Shown here: in pieces, positions 32,578-43,779 of the stretch | Numbering within the stretch: position 1 is the stretch's first letter | How the letters are laid out: each line of letters opens with the position of its first letter | Assembly (NCBI GenBank): GCA_024195585.1 | Contig: SWBL01000101.1 | Coordinates: forward strand, 84,353 to 148,352 | Origin: Aureobasidium sp. EXF-3400 | Lineage: Eukaryota; Ascomycota; Dothideomycetes; Dothideales; Saccotheciaceae | Direction of reading: 5' to 3' | DNA: 64,000 bases | The notes under the pieces: generated by a model | Databases searched by the model: none | Told to the model about the DNA's origin: nothing | The model's input: the letters and a program-made list of their open reading frames with translations, nothing else | Program-made: the position numbers and the translations under genes

Positions 32578-34301
32578 ATGGCCAATCCAGGTAACGCAGA
32601 CCCTAAGCATAAATGCATCATGGTTCAGTCAGACGGTACAGATAACTAACACTTTTCCGAAGATCATAACAAGACCTGGGCTGGAGACTACGACTCGGAC
32701 GAGTATCCCGAAAATCCCAACTTCCTGTCAGACAATTCAGATATCGAGGACTATGAAGACTGGGAAGACTCCCGAGGCAAACTGCGCGTTGAACCCTCGT
32801 TCGATCTCCAAGAAACATCTATCCAATCAAATATCGACGTCGACAACTCAGTCGAGCTTCATCAGAGCTTGCTGTCATACGGAACAGACTTCGACGAACT
32901 GGCAACCCAAGACCCTATCCACGAGCGCATTATGGAGCTCGTTGTGGAAAAAGCTCCTGAGCCAGAGATTATCTTGTTCTCCAAGGTCAATCTCGTCAAG
33001 CTGGCCACGATCCACAAGTTGAAGGCTAGTAATCTTGACGATGCTATCCTCTCGTCCATGATGCAGGCTGTGAGTCTTGCGCAAGATGACGAAGCTGTAA
33101 GACGCGAAACGCAGAACAAGGAAGAGAGAATCATTCGCGACTGTATTGACCAGTTACACTGGCTCACCAGAGAGAACCACCTCCAAGAACACGTTGCTGG
33201 CATACTCAACAAAATCATCAAGGCGTCCCACTACGAGATTCCCAGTGTGATCCGGAAAACAAGGGTCGACGATCTATGCGGCATTCTCTACGCCATAATC
33301 TCAGATGACTACTACAAAGACGCGCCAATTGCTGTTGAAATCTCGAGTCCATCCCAGATCGACGACATCGCCGCCACAACCTCAGACCCGAAACTAGAAT
33401 CTAAGCCTCTCAAGCATAAACCTCATGCAGGAACTCGTTTCGGCATCAACCTCATCACACACCTGACACTCATCGGTGGACGACCCATGCATGTCGAGAA
33501 GTTCTATACCACCGACAAAGCCACATTTTCTGGTTTCACGCGCAAGATCTCAAGTTCTCTTGAAAGCAGTCGAAGTTCTCACCGCAAACGCTTGGGATGC
33601 CTGTCCCAAGAAGAAATGGAAAACGGAAATTGGCTGTACCAAATCACATCGGACTTCGAATCGCTCAACATGGACTACGCAGCCTGGAAGATTCTCGACG
33701 TACCCAGCTTGAGAATGATGCCATCGGTCCAGGAAAAACAGGTTTTCATGATACATGTAAGTCTGAGAAGTCTCTTGTAGCTTTCCCCGCTACGCGTGCT
33801 TGGTTTTCAGTGGTCTATAAAAATGCACAATGGAATGCTCACGGGCGTGCTGTCCACTGAGAGGCTGCTCGGTCAAGGTCTCTCTCTGGACACTCACCAG
33901 ATTCAGAAAACATCCTGCATTCTTATAAGCTGTAACAGAGACTGACCTATTCGCAGGAGTATCAACTGGGCATGCCCTCCCGCATCGAGGAGAAGGTCAG
34001 GGGCCGACCCAAGGTGTGGAACACCTGGAACGTGCTGGTCAGTCCCACCCTGACCTCACCCCCTGCGCCTGAATTCGTGCCTTGCTCCAAGGGCATCGTC
34101 ATCAAGCCAGCCAGTATGGGGATGGCTGCTCTGTCAAAGGCTCTCCCCAAGCCTCAGGCCAAAGGTCCCCCTGTAGACAAGCAGGAGGTTAAACAGGGGA
34201 GAAGGAACAAGAGGATCAAGCAAAAGAAGAACAAGGGCAAGACCACGGCCAAACCGGCAACTTTTCATCTCCTCTCAGATAGAGGATATAGGAGCAGCTA
34301 G
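32578..34301 (+). CDS. Orphan family protein, copy 2 (paralogue of the gene at 27682)
   Basis: Unrecognised family. Three exons: 32578-32590 (13 nt), 32663-33756 and 33957-34301; introns of 72 nt (GTAACG..AAG with a CTAAC branch site) and 200 nt (GTAAGT..CAG). The product is 483 aa. The start MANPDHNKTWAGDYDSDEYP leads into an acidic N-terminus. Helices run from about 85 to 200. The shared signature is DDLCGILYAIISDDYYK (207-223), then LITHLTLIGGRPMH, KRLGCLS, GNWLYQI and QVFMIH. The second intron falls directly after VFMIH, the same place and phase (0) as in copy 1. The last exon has LGMPSRIEEKVRGRPKVWNTWNV, matching copy 1's RPREWNT block, and ends in a Lys/Arg-rich tail (RRNKRIKQKKNKGK). 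A nuclear role is possible from the basic tails; otherwise unknown. Confidence 0.78.
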
Positions 34302-34388
34302 CATTGTTTGAAGGCAGAGAGGGGACAGTATTTGTAAAATCAACGGAAGAGACTTGTATTATACATCATGGGGGGAAAAAAGCATCAA

Positions 34389-35915
34389 TTACTCCCAATC
34401 CTTTGGGTTGAAAAGAACTCTCTCCTCAGCCAGATCCGGCATTCCAATACCATCTATGTCATTTCCGGCATCCCTAAGCACATCCTTCGCCATCGACATC
34501 TTAGTCATGCTTAACTGGTAACTTGCTTCGCTCGAGCTCGAACTGGAACTGGATTTGGGTGAATCCTCACTTTCCTGCATCTGTGGTTCAGAGAATTCGT
34601 CGTTGTAGGCGTAGGTAGGAGAGTGGGTCTCCATGGCCTCTTCAAAAGCAGCGATTTGTTCAGGGGTAGATGGCCTGTGGGGAGCAACGAGACGAAGTCT
34701 GGTCGGTCTGGTCGTGGTCTTGGTCGGAGCAGGAGCAGTTGATTGACGAGAACGAGCGTTACCGCGCTTTGGTGCCGCGAGATCTTCAGGTGCAGGTGTG
34801 TTGCCTTGAGGTGTCTGAGAGAGTCTCTTGATGAGTTGATGGCGTGGGTCCTGAGCTACAATGAAGGCTCCAGCCTCAAATTCTTCTTCAGCACCAGCAA
34901 GAACATCAGGGCTCGAGAATCTAGCATTCTGGCCACCCATCTGCCTGGCATTGACTGCTCGATAAATACCAATCTCATGCATTGGCATAGCGGCCGCGCT
35001 GTTAACGTATCCAAAGCTTTGCATATCTTGGTATGCGTAGGCTTTCTGGCGAGCAAGACGTTGTAGGGCCGATACAGTGACTGGAGTCCAGAGAGTCCAT
35101 CCATCAGGTACATCGCTAGGCTCGCTAGACTGAAGAGATGCGACACCACGGAATGGCTGAGTCTGGAGGGATGTAGTGGGATCTCTAGGCTCTGTAGGCG
35201 AGGGAGGTCTTGGAATAGCAGGTGTGGGATAAGCGCATGTCCATACGTCGCTAGGAATCTCGGTAGGCTCGGTGCTTGTCACGACATTCTGCCAGGATTC
35301 CTGACTGACTTGGAAGCTAGTCTCCTGACCAAAAATTGAGGCGATCTGGTTGCAGGTACGATACAAGGGGTATCCACGCTGCGAATAGAGTCTAAGGACG
35401 TAGATGCAAGCTCGGACTTTTTCGGAAAAGGAGACACTGGTAGAGCCGTCGGCATTGCAATGCAGTTTCGCGAGCGAGGGAGGCGCGCCGCCGCTGAACA
35501 ACCATTCTGTGTAGAGGCGAGTGTATGTCGCGATTCTCTGGTTGCTCTCACAGTCGAGCATGAAGTTTCGCGCGCCTTGAGGAATATGTTTTTTGAACTT
35601 GCGGCTTTCCTCTTTCCAGAGCGGCGCGTAGACGAATAAGAAGAACAGAGACCCGGGAATGGAGAGGGGGCAAGGTCGAGCCTCGCACTGACATAGCATG
35701 AAGAGTCGAGAGACGTTAGAGGGAGTACTGGGCACGCCGGTAAATGGGTCATTGAAAGTTTCGGGAGCGGCGACTGGTTGCATGTGTTGTGGTGGTCCGA
35801 TTGTGTCGACCAAGCGCAAGGAGGTGGCAGTAGTCGCAGGTGATGATGCAGAGGCAGATGTGGAAGAACTGGCAGCAACCCCTGAAGAGGGCTCAGAGAA
35901 TGGTAGCAGATCCAT
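34389..35915 (-). CDS. Orphan Ser/Pro-rich protein with BTB-like segment
   Basis: Single exon, 508 aa from the Met at 35915 (MDLLPFSEPSSG); the frame is open further upstream but without conserved character. Residues 1-65 are Ser/Ala/Thr-rich. A folded segment follows (about 70-200) with LFFLFVYAPLWKEESRKF and ATYTRLYTEWLFSGG. The latter resembles the YxxWL(Y/F)xG turn of fungal BTB/POZ proteins, but the N-terminal half of a BTB is not clear. A WTLWTPVTVSALQRLARQKAYAYQDM helix lies in the second half. The tail has basic and Ser-rich runs. It ends 88 bp from the end of orphan copy 2, tail to tail. Function unknown. Confidence 0.65.
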   Translation of the reverse strand: MDLLPFSEPSSGVAASSSTSASASSPATTATSLRLVDTIGPPQHMQPVAAPETFNDPFTGVPSTPSNVSRLFMLCQCEARPCPLSIPGSLFFLFVYAPLWKEESRKFKKHIPQGARNFMLDCESNQRIATYTRLYTEWLFSGGAPPSLAKLHCNADGSTSVSFSEKVRACIYVLRLYSQRGYPLYRTCNQIASIFGQETSFQVSQESWQNVVTSTEPTEIPSDVWTCAYPTPAIPRPPSPTEPRDPTTSLQTQPFRGVASLQSSEPSDVPDGWTLWTPVTVSALQRLARQKAYAYQDMQSFGYVNSAAAMPMHEIGIYRAVNARQMGGQNARFSSPDVLAGAEEEFEAGAFIVAQDPRHQLIKRLSQTPQGNTPAPEDLAAPKRGNARSRQSTAPAPTKTTTRPTRLRLVAPHRPSTPEQIAAFEEAMETHSPTYAYNDEFSEPQMQESEDSPKSSSSSSSSEASYQLSMTKMSMAKDVLRDAGNDIDGIGMPDLAEERVLFNPKDWE

Positions 35916-36646
35916 AGTGCTAGAATCGGTGATTGATGGGCAGGAGGTCGTTGTTGCGCCGATATATGCAGAGACGGATTCAGATGGCGGCAGAAAATGA
36001 GTGAAAGAGAAGGACGATGAGAATGTCGGCGAAAGTGCGAGTGAAAGTGTCGTCAATTCGCCTACATGTCGCGCGTACAAGTGATCAGACTGTGAGATGC
36101 GGCTCTCGGAGACTACGGTAGCCTCGAGAACAGAGACACCAAAGACCGCTCTGAAGCAGATCAGGAACGTTGTCACTCAAGCTGGGTGAAACATGAAATT
36201 CACGGAACATGCGAGACACAAGGCAAGAGAAGAATTGAAAGAGACAGACATTTCCATAGCTTTCGTCAACCATGTGGACAGGACGCAAAGCATAAAAAAT
36301 ATGTTTTTTCTAAATCGACCAAGAGCAAAGAGAATATCAGTAGCACCCACCATAGCAAAATCTGAGAGGAGAGTCGAAAAGGAGACCATGTATTCGAGAG
36401 AAGGCGCTGTAAAAGACTAAAAGAAGATTGCAATATCCGTGACGCCTTGCAATGCCCAACCCGCGGTTCTTTTTGCTTCTACTGTACATGTGTAAGATGG
36501 AGGTCGGACGGAATGCCAGGGGAGTGAGGCGATATCAGGTCATGAAGAAAGTCATGACTGCCGTTGAAGAGGAAACGTCCGGGCGGTGGGAGATCCGGCG
36601 GCAGGACGTGGCAAGATTAAAATGCGAGATAGAAGGATACAGGAGT
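35916..36646. other. Intergenic region, no gene supported
   Basis: About 730 nt: upstream region of the BTB-like orphan and the TIM23 3' UTR. A + strand open frame beginning near 36452 runs antisense into TIM23 and is not credible. Confidence 0.5.
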
Positions 36647-37363
36647 TTAGATCATTTGACGAACAAACTAGAGAAGGGGGTTCTGTTAGTACGCGGCCAG
36701 AAAGACGCAAGGTCAGGTTGCAAAACTCACAGTCCAGGCACCAGCGGTACCAGCGACAAGACCACCAGAAATCATCATGGGCCTGATACCCTTTGTACTC
36801 TTGAAGAGCATACCACTCAAAGCGCCAGCGACAATGCTGTTGGCAGCGTCGTGTTTACCACGGTAGTGGCCAATGAAAGAGTTGAAGCCGTTGTAGACCA
36901 TGGCAATAACACCAGCCGAGTTGCCCAGGAAAGGACCGCGGCGAGTGATGGCGTTCAGGGCCGAGTTGAGGCGAAGCTTTGGCGGCGCTGATGCGGGCAA
37001 TCTGTTCAGACCCTCTGCAAGACCCCAAGCTCCTCCGACAGTCAAACCAGCGAGATATGTGACACCAGTGCCGTAACAGAGGTCGTCGGACCAGCCGCGC
37101 GACGGCAAGGCACTGCGGTTGCCAGGAAGCTCCGACAGGGCTTGGTCGTCGAGCGACAGGTAGTCCAGAGTGTCCTGGTTCAAGCCAGCGAGGGGATGTA
37201 GCGAAGCCGGGTCGAAGGCGCCGGGTGTGTTGAAGAAAGAGGTGACATCTTGGGCCTCGAATTGCGGTTGCGATGGTGTCGTCACGGCCATGTCTTGCAT
37301 GGGCGCATCCTGTGCAGGTTGTTCCGAAGTCTTGCGACCAGTGAAGGTGTCCCAGATGCCCAT
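36647..37363 (-). CDS. TIM23: Mitochondrial inner-membrane import channel TIM23
   Basis: Core subunit of the TIM23 presequence translocase. Two exons, 37363-36731 and 36667-36647, with a 63-nt intron (GTGAGT..TAG) that contains a perfect TACTAAC branch site. The last exon encodes only FVRQMI and stop. The product is 217 aa, normal for fungal Tim23. The N-terminal half (MGIWDTFTGRKTSEQ ... LHPLAGLNQDTLDYLSL) is the intermembrane-space domain. From about residue 95 come four hydrophobic segments with the Tim17/22/23 signature GVTYLAGLTVGGAWGLAEGL, RGPFLGNSAGVIAMVYNGF and AANSIVAGALSGMLFKSTKG. The Met at 37363 was chosen for its conserved MGIWD(T)FTG context. Confidence 0.93.
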
Positions 37364-39725
37364 CTTGGTTCTTGCAGTGTGTCGAGTGTTTGAACAATAG
37401 TGTGGGTTGACGTCGCGCTCACGGCGGCGAGGGCAGTCTGACGAAACGAATTTTTGGTCAAGCTTCACCCTCGGTCGGAACTTTCCACTTCCATCCAGCT
37501 CCATGCCAAGCTGCTGTTTTTGCAGGTATACCACTTCGACCCGGCATCGCCATAACTTACCACTTGCACATCGGGACACCGAAACGTGAGTGCGAGATCA
37601 GAGAACTTTGTATGGAATCGAGTTGATGTCTTCTGCTACATACATCAACACATCGTTTGGCACCGCACTCTGCCTACATAACATCTCATCACACAAACAT
37701 AGAGAATTCCGCCTGCCTCTCAAAACATGAAGCACGACTCGTATCGCAGGCAATCTCTAGCTGTTCCATCACGTCGCAGTTGGTCAATCTGGCCTAGCTG
37801 ACTACGTGCCTGCCTAGCTGTATTCGACCTTCCGACTTTTTCCCACCATTGCTTCTCAAGAATCTCAACCACTCGTGACCACCAACCAGAACTGACCTGC
37901 ACATCACTCAACTTGAAAACCGGCTGTGAGACACGACTCTTCGGAGATTAATGAAGCTCTGACAGGTCATCTCCAGACCCTTGACATGTGATACATTCAG
38001 CTTGTTTCTCGGAGCTCCATCTACATGTTCTCGACAACAACCACTTTGACAAGTTCGGTCTTTGTAAATGCGATACTGCTACGCTCGACTGCAGACACAA
38101 CTTGCGTTAAACACGCAAAGCAAGTCTGTCAAGGATGGTCACTCTGCCGAGTGCCTTGAGGCTCATGAGAAAAATCGATATGAGCACCGTGTCCAAGTGC
38201 GGTGTGGGGTAAGAGCGAAGATTGCGTGCCGCGTTGGCCGCCAAAAGCGTGGACTCGCGGTAGAGAGCGGGGGTGACCGTGTGGTAGAGCAATTGATGGG
38301 GTTGCAAGAAAAGGTGCAGAGAAGACGCCTCGCTGTGAGCGCTTCGCTACCCATGCTTGTCTCGCTACTCGTGGAATCGCATCGCGGGTGGTTCACAGCA
38401 TGGACTGACGAAACTACTCCGAGTAGGAGCATCAAAATCTGGGACATCGAACGATCAATATATCCAGATAGGGTTCATGATCACGGACAGAAACATTTTG
38501 GAGGTGGTTAGCGAAAGCCTCCACTATCGTTGTGGAGCAAGAGACGGACAAAGCGTCTCCCAATCGCGAAACCCGTCGCGTTGATTTTCTCGTCGACAAC
38601 AGGACTCGACGACGTGACATTCGAGGGTCGTGATTGTAGTGAAGCATCATCATGCATCACGGCGGCCAATAGGCGACCCGAAGGAACAAAAGTCGCGCTG
38701 GGTGGATGCAGAAGGTGTGCATGATGCATCAAGTGGCTCGGTAGAGTGGTTTTCTGTCTTGGTCTGACAGCCTCGGCGCCCCGGTCTTGTGAAAGAGTGC
38801 AATGGACTGGAATACAGCAGGCATAGAGAGACAGTAACAGCAATCACGAGTGCCGAAACAAGAGAGGCATGTGGACCAAGGTGCGAGTCGAATAGACGGG
38901 AACAGAGCTATCGACATCAACACGATCGCGGCTTGTTGAGAGGACACGGCCAAGGTAAAGGAGCCAGCCGGACAACCCGCAACCCGCAAACCGCACCGCA
39001 AATTGATACTTTCATTTCGGTGAATCGGCCTTCTGCTTCAAGCGCACCGCCGAACGCCAGCCCACCAAAGGCTCTGATGCTCCTCTTTTGATTGAATCCC
39101 ACTCTTCCTGGCATTAAACCACGTCTCCTTTCTTTCTCCCTATTCCTACGATCCGCTTCCATCCAGGACGAGATCCGACGGCCGGTTCAGTCATTCCTTT
39201 TGCGCATCGCCTGGTGAGTACTCGACTGTTTCCTGCTGCTCTGTTCTTCCTCGTTTCGCAAGTCTCTGGTGGTTGAAGAAGAGGAAAAAATTGTTTAGGG
39301 TTTGCATGAAAGAGGGCGACGCTCGGGCTAGAAGCGGTGCACGCGGGCTTTGACTTTTTTAGCATGTCGACACCTAGTTGGACCGTTGTGCAGACCAGCG
39401 GCTTTGCTTTCAATCTCCCGCCATAGTTGTCCCTACTGTTTGCTGCTGCTGCTGCTGTCGCGACTCTGTCCAGTCTGTCAGTGTCCATCTCACTGTCCTT
39501 CCTTGCTGCCCTCGTCGTCGCCTGTCTTCAATTGCCCTCCTGCCACTCCTTTTTTCATTCCTTGGGCCCTCGACCAAACTAACGGTAGCCGTTCAACAGT
39601 CCGCATTTTCTGCCCCTTCGAATTTCTCACCACTCGAGTCTTTACGAACGGCAGTCACTCCGCATAACGACTCGGACTCTTGTACATAGCCAGCCTCGAC
39701 CGACCCATACATTGTTATAGTCGCC
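37364..39725. other. 2.4-kb divergent intergenic region
   Basis: Between the TIM23 start and the five-exon gene. The last ~500 nt before 39726 is pyrimidine-rich and probably a long 5' leader; a GTGAGT donor-like site at 39212 could open a leader intron. I see no protein or RNA gene. Open frames around 38.07-38.5 kb look random. Confidence 0.5.
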
Positions 39726-41307
39726 ATGTCCGCCTTTTACGAGCAGAACAACCAGGCCGCTGCTGCCACTGGTGCATGGCCCGCGCCTGGACGCCAGTCT
39801 TCGTGGGAACAGCCTGCTCCTCCTTCGAGATCCGGTCAGTAGACACAACGACTCGTCGATCGGCACCAAAAATCTGAGACATTATTTTACAGGAACTGCT
39901 TCCGCTACGAGAGAAGAGTCGGCCGCATTCAGCTCCCAATTCGAAGGTGCGTAGGAGAAAGAGACGGCAATTCAACACGAGGCCAATGATCCTGGAGAAA
40001 AAGACGTGTACGAGAATTTGGAACGATTGGTTCTGTTGGATTGACTGGAAAAGCAGAGATTGGGAGCAGCAACTGACGGAATTTCGCAGAAATTGAGCGT
40101 GCCACCGACAACCTCGTCAAGAGCGGCAAGTGGATGGCTGGCGGAGCACCACAGTACAACAACCGCCGCGAGTCTATGCCTCCCATGGCGATGGGCCGTG
40201 GATTTAACGCTGACTATGGTGAGTGTTTCGGGTCTCTATAAAGTGAGCTAGTACTTACAATCGAACGTAGCTGGTTCCAAGTCTAACTCCCCTGCCGATG
40301 GTCGCATGGGCGGTCCGGGACAGGCACGCCACCACTCGGTCAGTGAATACGACGGTATGCGATCCAACTCGGCGGCTGGTCTCCAGGGCTATTATGCGTC
40401 GCAGCGCTTCGCACCGCGTCAAAATGAGGCAGAGCAGATGATGCAGGCCAAGCGAAGGATGGCTGCGCAAAGAGAGAGGGAACTCCGCAACTATCACCAG
40501 GAGCAGCAATACAACAGGAGTAAGAGCATCGCAGAACAGCCTTAGACAATTAGAATGGCAAGTTGATTCCCGCCTACAGACACTTCCGCCCAAGGTCCCA
40601 AGCCCGACCGCGCTCTGAGCCCTGCAGCTGCTACAACCATGAGTGAAGACGAACGCCGCGAACTCATTGCCCGTCAGCACCGTGCTCTCTACGGCAACGA
40701 ATCCGCCCTGTACCCCACCTCGGACGCTGCTGCTGTTGCTGCCCGCCGTGCCTCGCAGGACGTCAGAGGCTCCATTTCGGGAGATGTCAGAGCATCCATC
40801 TCGGGAGCCTCCAGAAGTGGTGCTTCACCTCTTGCTTTCGACCCTTTCCATGGCGAGCCTGCTGTTCAGATGCCTCCTCGTGATGGTGTCATGCTTCCCA
40901 AGTCGCCTAACAGCGCTTCATCTCCGCAGTCGAACCCTACCACTTTTGGCAGTCTGTTGGGTGAGACTCAGCAATCGAGCCGTACTTCAGTATCCTCGCC
41001 CAGCGGCTCGCCTCCTCTCGGCCAGGGCTCTAAGGGTGCCGCGGCTGCTCCTATTGGCACTCGCCCAGCGCCCAATGCTGCGCAAGCTACCGGTCTGAAC
41101 AAGCGTTCAACCACTCCCCTTCCTTCACCCCTCAGCTTTGGCTTCAGTGCCAACGAGCAAGCCAGAAACGAGCGTTCCACCTCCGCTGGCCCAAATGGCT
41201 CCGTAGCTGACAAAGGAGTCAATCTCGGTGCTTCTTGGGGCTCCAACAGCGGAGTCTGGGGCTCGGCTAAGAACAGTCTTGGTGTTCAGGCTCCTGTCTG
41301 GGGTTAA
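39726..41307 (+). CDS. Conserved-looking low-complexity protein, five exons, unknown function
   Basis: Five exons: 39726-39834, 39893-39946, 40090-40218, 40271-40519 and 40580-41307, giving 422 aa. The joins read SRSGTASATREE, SSQFEEIERATD, NADYAGSKS and YNRNTSAQG. All four introns interrupt after the first base of a codon. The start is MSAFYEQNNQ. The product is rich in Ser, Ala, Pro, Gln and Gly and looks disordered. The ordered candidates are IERATDNLVKSGKWMAGG, a charged helix (QNEAEQMMQAKRRMAAQRERELRNYHQEQQYNR) and MSEDERRELIARQHRALYGNE, which looks conserved. The C-terminus repeats WGSNSGVWGS. No signal peptide or catalytic motif. I do not recognise the family. Confidence 0.75.
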
Positions 41308-42282
41308 GCCACGCCCACATTTCTACGCATCACTAATCCTCTAAATCTGTAAGAGGTATGCCGGAGTTTGTTTCATGTTTTTTTTTTCTTTTCATCATCT
41401 CTCATACTGCATGGGTCATCGTTTTCAAGCACGGCAACAAACCATCGAGACTGGACAAGAAGGTGTCTTTTGTGGGTTCATGGGAAACAACATATACCCC
41501 GTTCGTGCATCGAGTTATGGGTTTGGGTCATTTTTATCGACTCAAACGGGGGGAAGGAAGATTGATCCTGTGCAGTGGGTTCCAGCAACTGCATAGGGTC
41601 TTTTCCCTTCGGCTGTCTTTGGGTTGATCTCTTTTTTTCCTTCTTGTCATGTCAAAATGTCGTCGAACGATAGGCGGTGGTTGTCGGTACAGGGGCTAGC
41701 ACATGGTCTGGTGGCTGGAGATGGGCCGTCTGGACATGGTCGATGTTTTGCTTTTCGTCAGGGTTGTTAGGTGGGTTGGTCACGGGGTATGGTCGGAGTC
41801 TTGATTCAGTACGATGGGGGTTGGAGGGGTGCGTGTATCATGGGTAATTTGTATGGACGCATAAGACGGGAAGGGCAGGCGAGTCGTCTTTTCGGAATGT
41901 ATTCAAAAAGCATGTTTGGCTGGGTCATGATGCTGGTCGTGCTGTGGTCTCTGTGTCTGGCCGTGATTTGTGAAATATGGACGGGTCTTCTGTTCCCCAG
42001 GAAGCGTGCAAGAGCGTCGAGACCAGACGGTAGCGACAAAGGGAAGGAGCTTTCGCCAAGGCCTCAAATTGCATCCGTGCGCGACGCTGGCTGGGACGAA
42101 CAGCTGGTGTCAACTGGAGCATGGAGGAGAGAGTTCAGGAAGCTTTCGACAGCACAACGACAACCCTCTCGCCCATCAATTGCTGTTCTGACTCGATCAT
42201 TGCTGGCCCTTGTACTCGAATCTCGTAGCGATCCAGTTTCGAATCATATCTATCACCCGCTTCTCGTCACACCCCGGCCATC
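41308..42282. other. Intergenic region, UTRs only
   Basis: About 975 nt: long GT-rich 3' flank of the five-exon gene and the SEC61B leader. A T10 run lies near 41380. A long + strand open frame starting at 41771 crosses the SEC61B intron in the wrong frame and is rejected. Confidence 0.5.
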
Positions 42283-42917
42283 ATGGTACGCCTACCTGTC
42301 CCTATTCATTCCTCCACACTCCGATCTGCGTATGTTCCTGACAGGACATGCTGCGCACGTTTGTCGCTCTGCCACATTGCTTGAGGGCTGTCCCTGGATA
42401 GATTGGGTGAAAGAATGGTCTACTGGGGATGAGCGACAAAACTGTGGCAGCAATCTACGGCACTGTTCTCAAATCGACACACGACTCTTGTACACGTACT
42501 TTTATCTGACCCAGCTGCGCTCGACAGTCTTCTCCTCGTCCTTCCTCCCCCGTCAACGCCGCTGCCTCGACTGGCTCCACCACTGCTCGCGCCGCTTCTC
42601 CTAGAGCCCCTGGCGGTCCCGCAACCGCTATTCGCAGAAAGGCAGCCGCTGATCGTGCCGACCGCGCCGCCAATGTCAGACCCAGCAGCACTCGCGCCGC
42701 AGGTGCCGGTGGCAGCAGCAGCACCATGCTGAGACTCTACACCGACGAGTCACCAGGTCTCAAGGTCGACCCCTTTGTCGTCCTTGTCCTCTCCGTCGGC
42801 TTCATCATCTCGGTCGTCGCACTACACAGTACACCTCTCCGTCTGTTGGAGCAAGAATGATTCACTAACACATAATCCCTAGTCCTGGCTAAGATCACTA
42901 AGAAGTTCTCCTCGTAG
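42283..42917 (+). CDS. Sec61 complex beta subunit
   Basis: Tail-anchored beta subunit of the ER Sec61 protein-conducting channel. Three exons are inferred: the ATG alone (42283-42285), 42528-42828 and 42883-42917; introns 242 nt (GTACGC..CAG with CTGAC before it) and 54 nt (GTACAC..TAG). The product is 112 aa. It starts [15 protein letters not shown], then [15 protein letters not shown], then [32 protein letters not shown], the strongest Sec61-beta signature. The single tail-anchor helix is [23 protein letters not shown], ending TKKFSS. The gene is not visible as one long frame because of the splicing. Exons 2 and 3 are secure; the one-codon first exon is inferred from the missing Met and good splice sites. 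Confidence 0.88.
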
Positions 42918-43779
42918 ACACATACCCCCTCATCAGTCTCGTGCGCGCGATGCTGCCCTCGTCCTTTATTGTACTCTTCCACCTTTTCTTGTATCTCCCA
43001 TACGGTCCGGCGTCGAGTTTTTCTTGTTTGTGCTGGGATGGAAAAAGACAAAAGTCGCTTTTATACCAGATTTCTTCGCCCCAGGTTGTCTTGTTCTTTT
43101 TCGATATCAATGAATACCAGATTTTGTGTCGTGGATGCTCTCTTTCTGAGTCGTTGGAGTCTTGTCACCGTCTTGTGCATCCTCGAGGGCATGAATTGCT
43201 AAGCGTAGGCATTGGAAGGCCTGGTAATAGTATAAGCATGCGTACAGCAATCTTGTCGCTGCGGCGCGATTCTCGGCGCTTCAATGGGTGCCCCTGACTT
43301 TATCCACAGTTTATCCTAAGCTTATCGCTGCATCATTGTGCCGGCAAGCGCGTGGGGACGTCTCAGATGCGGGCCGAATTTTGGCTAAAAGAGGCTCCCC
43401 ACTTTGTTTTTGGTTGCGTAGTGCCCCTCCACGGGCATCCACTCTTTACACGTTTCCGCCAGCCTGCCCGGGTAGAGTTCGAGTATGCTGTGCGCTGCGG
43501 GAGAATGCGTCGTCTCGATTCTCGAAGATCGAACGGGCAAGAGGAGACGGGATTGGAGCATGGCAGTTGATCGTGGCACAAAAATGTAGGCAGGCGCCAC
43601 CAAGGTGCATGCAATCTTTCTCGAAATTCCATTGTACTCTGTTTCTCTGTTTTCTCCACGAAGTGACAGTGACATCTGCTCCATCCTCGCCTCTCCCGCC
43701 TAAAGTCGAAGGTCCGCTTTGTCCACCACACTAAAAGCTATTCTGTACGCTGCCGCCGTTGGCTGCCACCCAAGAGACC
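42918..43779. other. Intergenic region, no gene supported
   Basis: About 860 nt between SEC61B and the xylose reductase gene. Open frames on both strands near 43.3-43.7 kb have no family character. Confidence 0.5.

Noticed and set aside
38068..38511. 147-codon + strand frame between TIM23 and the five-exon gene
   Set aside because: Overlapped by several equally long frames on the other strand; none shows protein-like composition.
41771..42604. 277-codon + strand open frame
   Set aside because: It runs through the SEC61B leader, first intron and second exon in the wrong frame, and its translation has no domain character.
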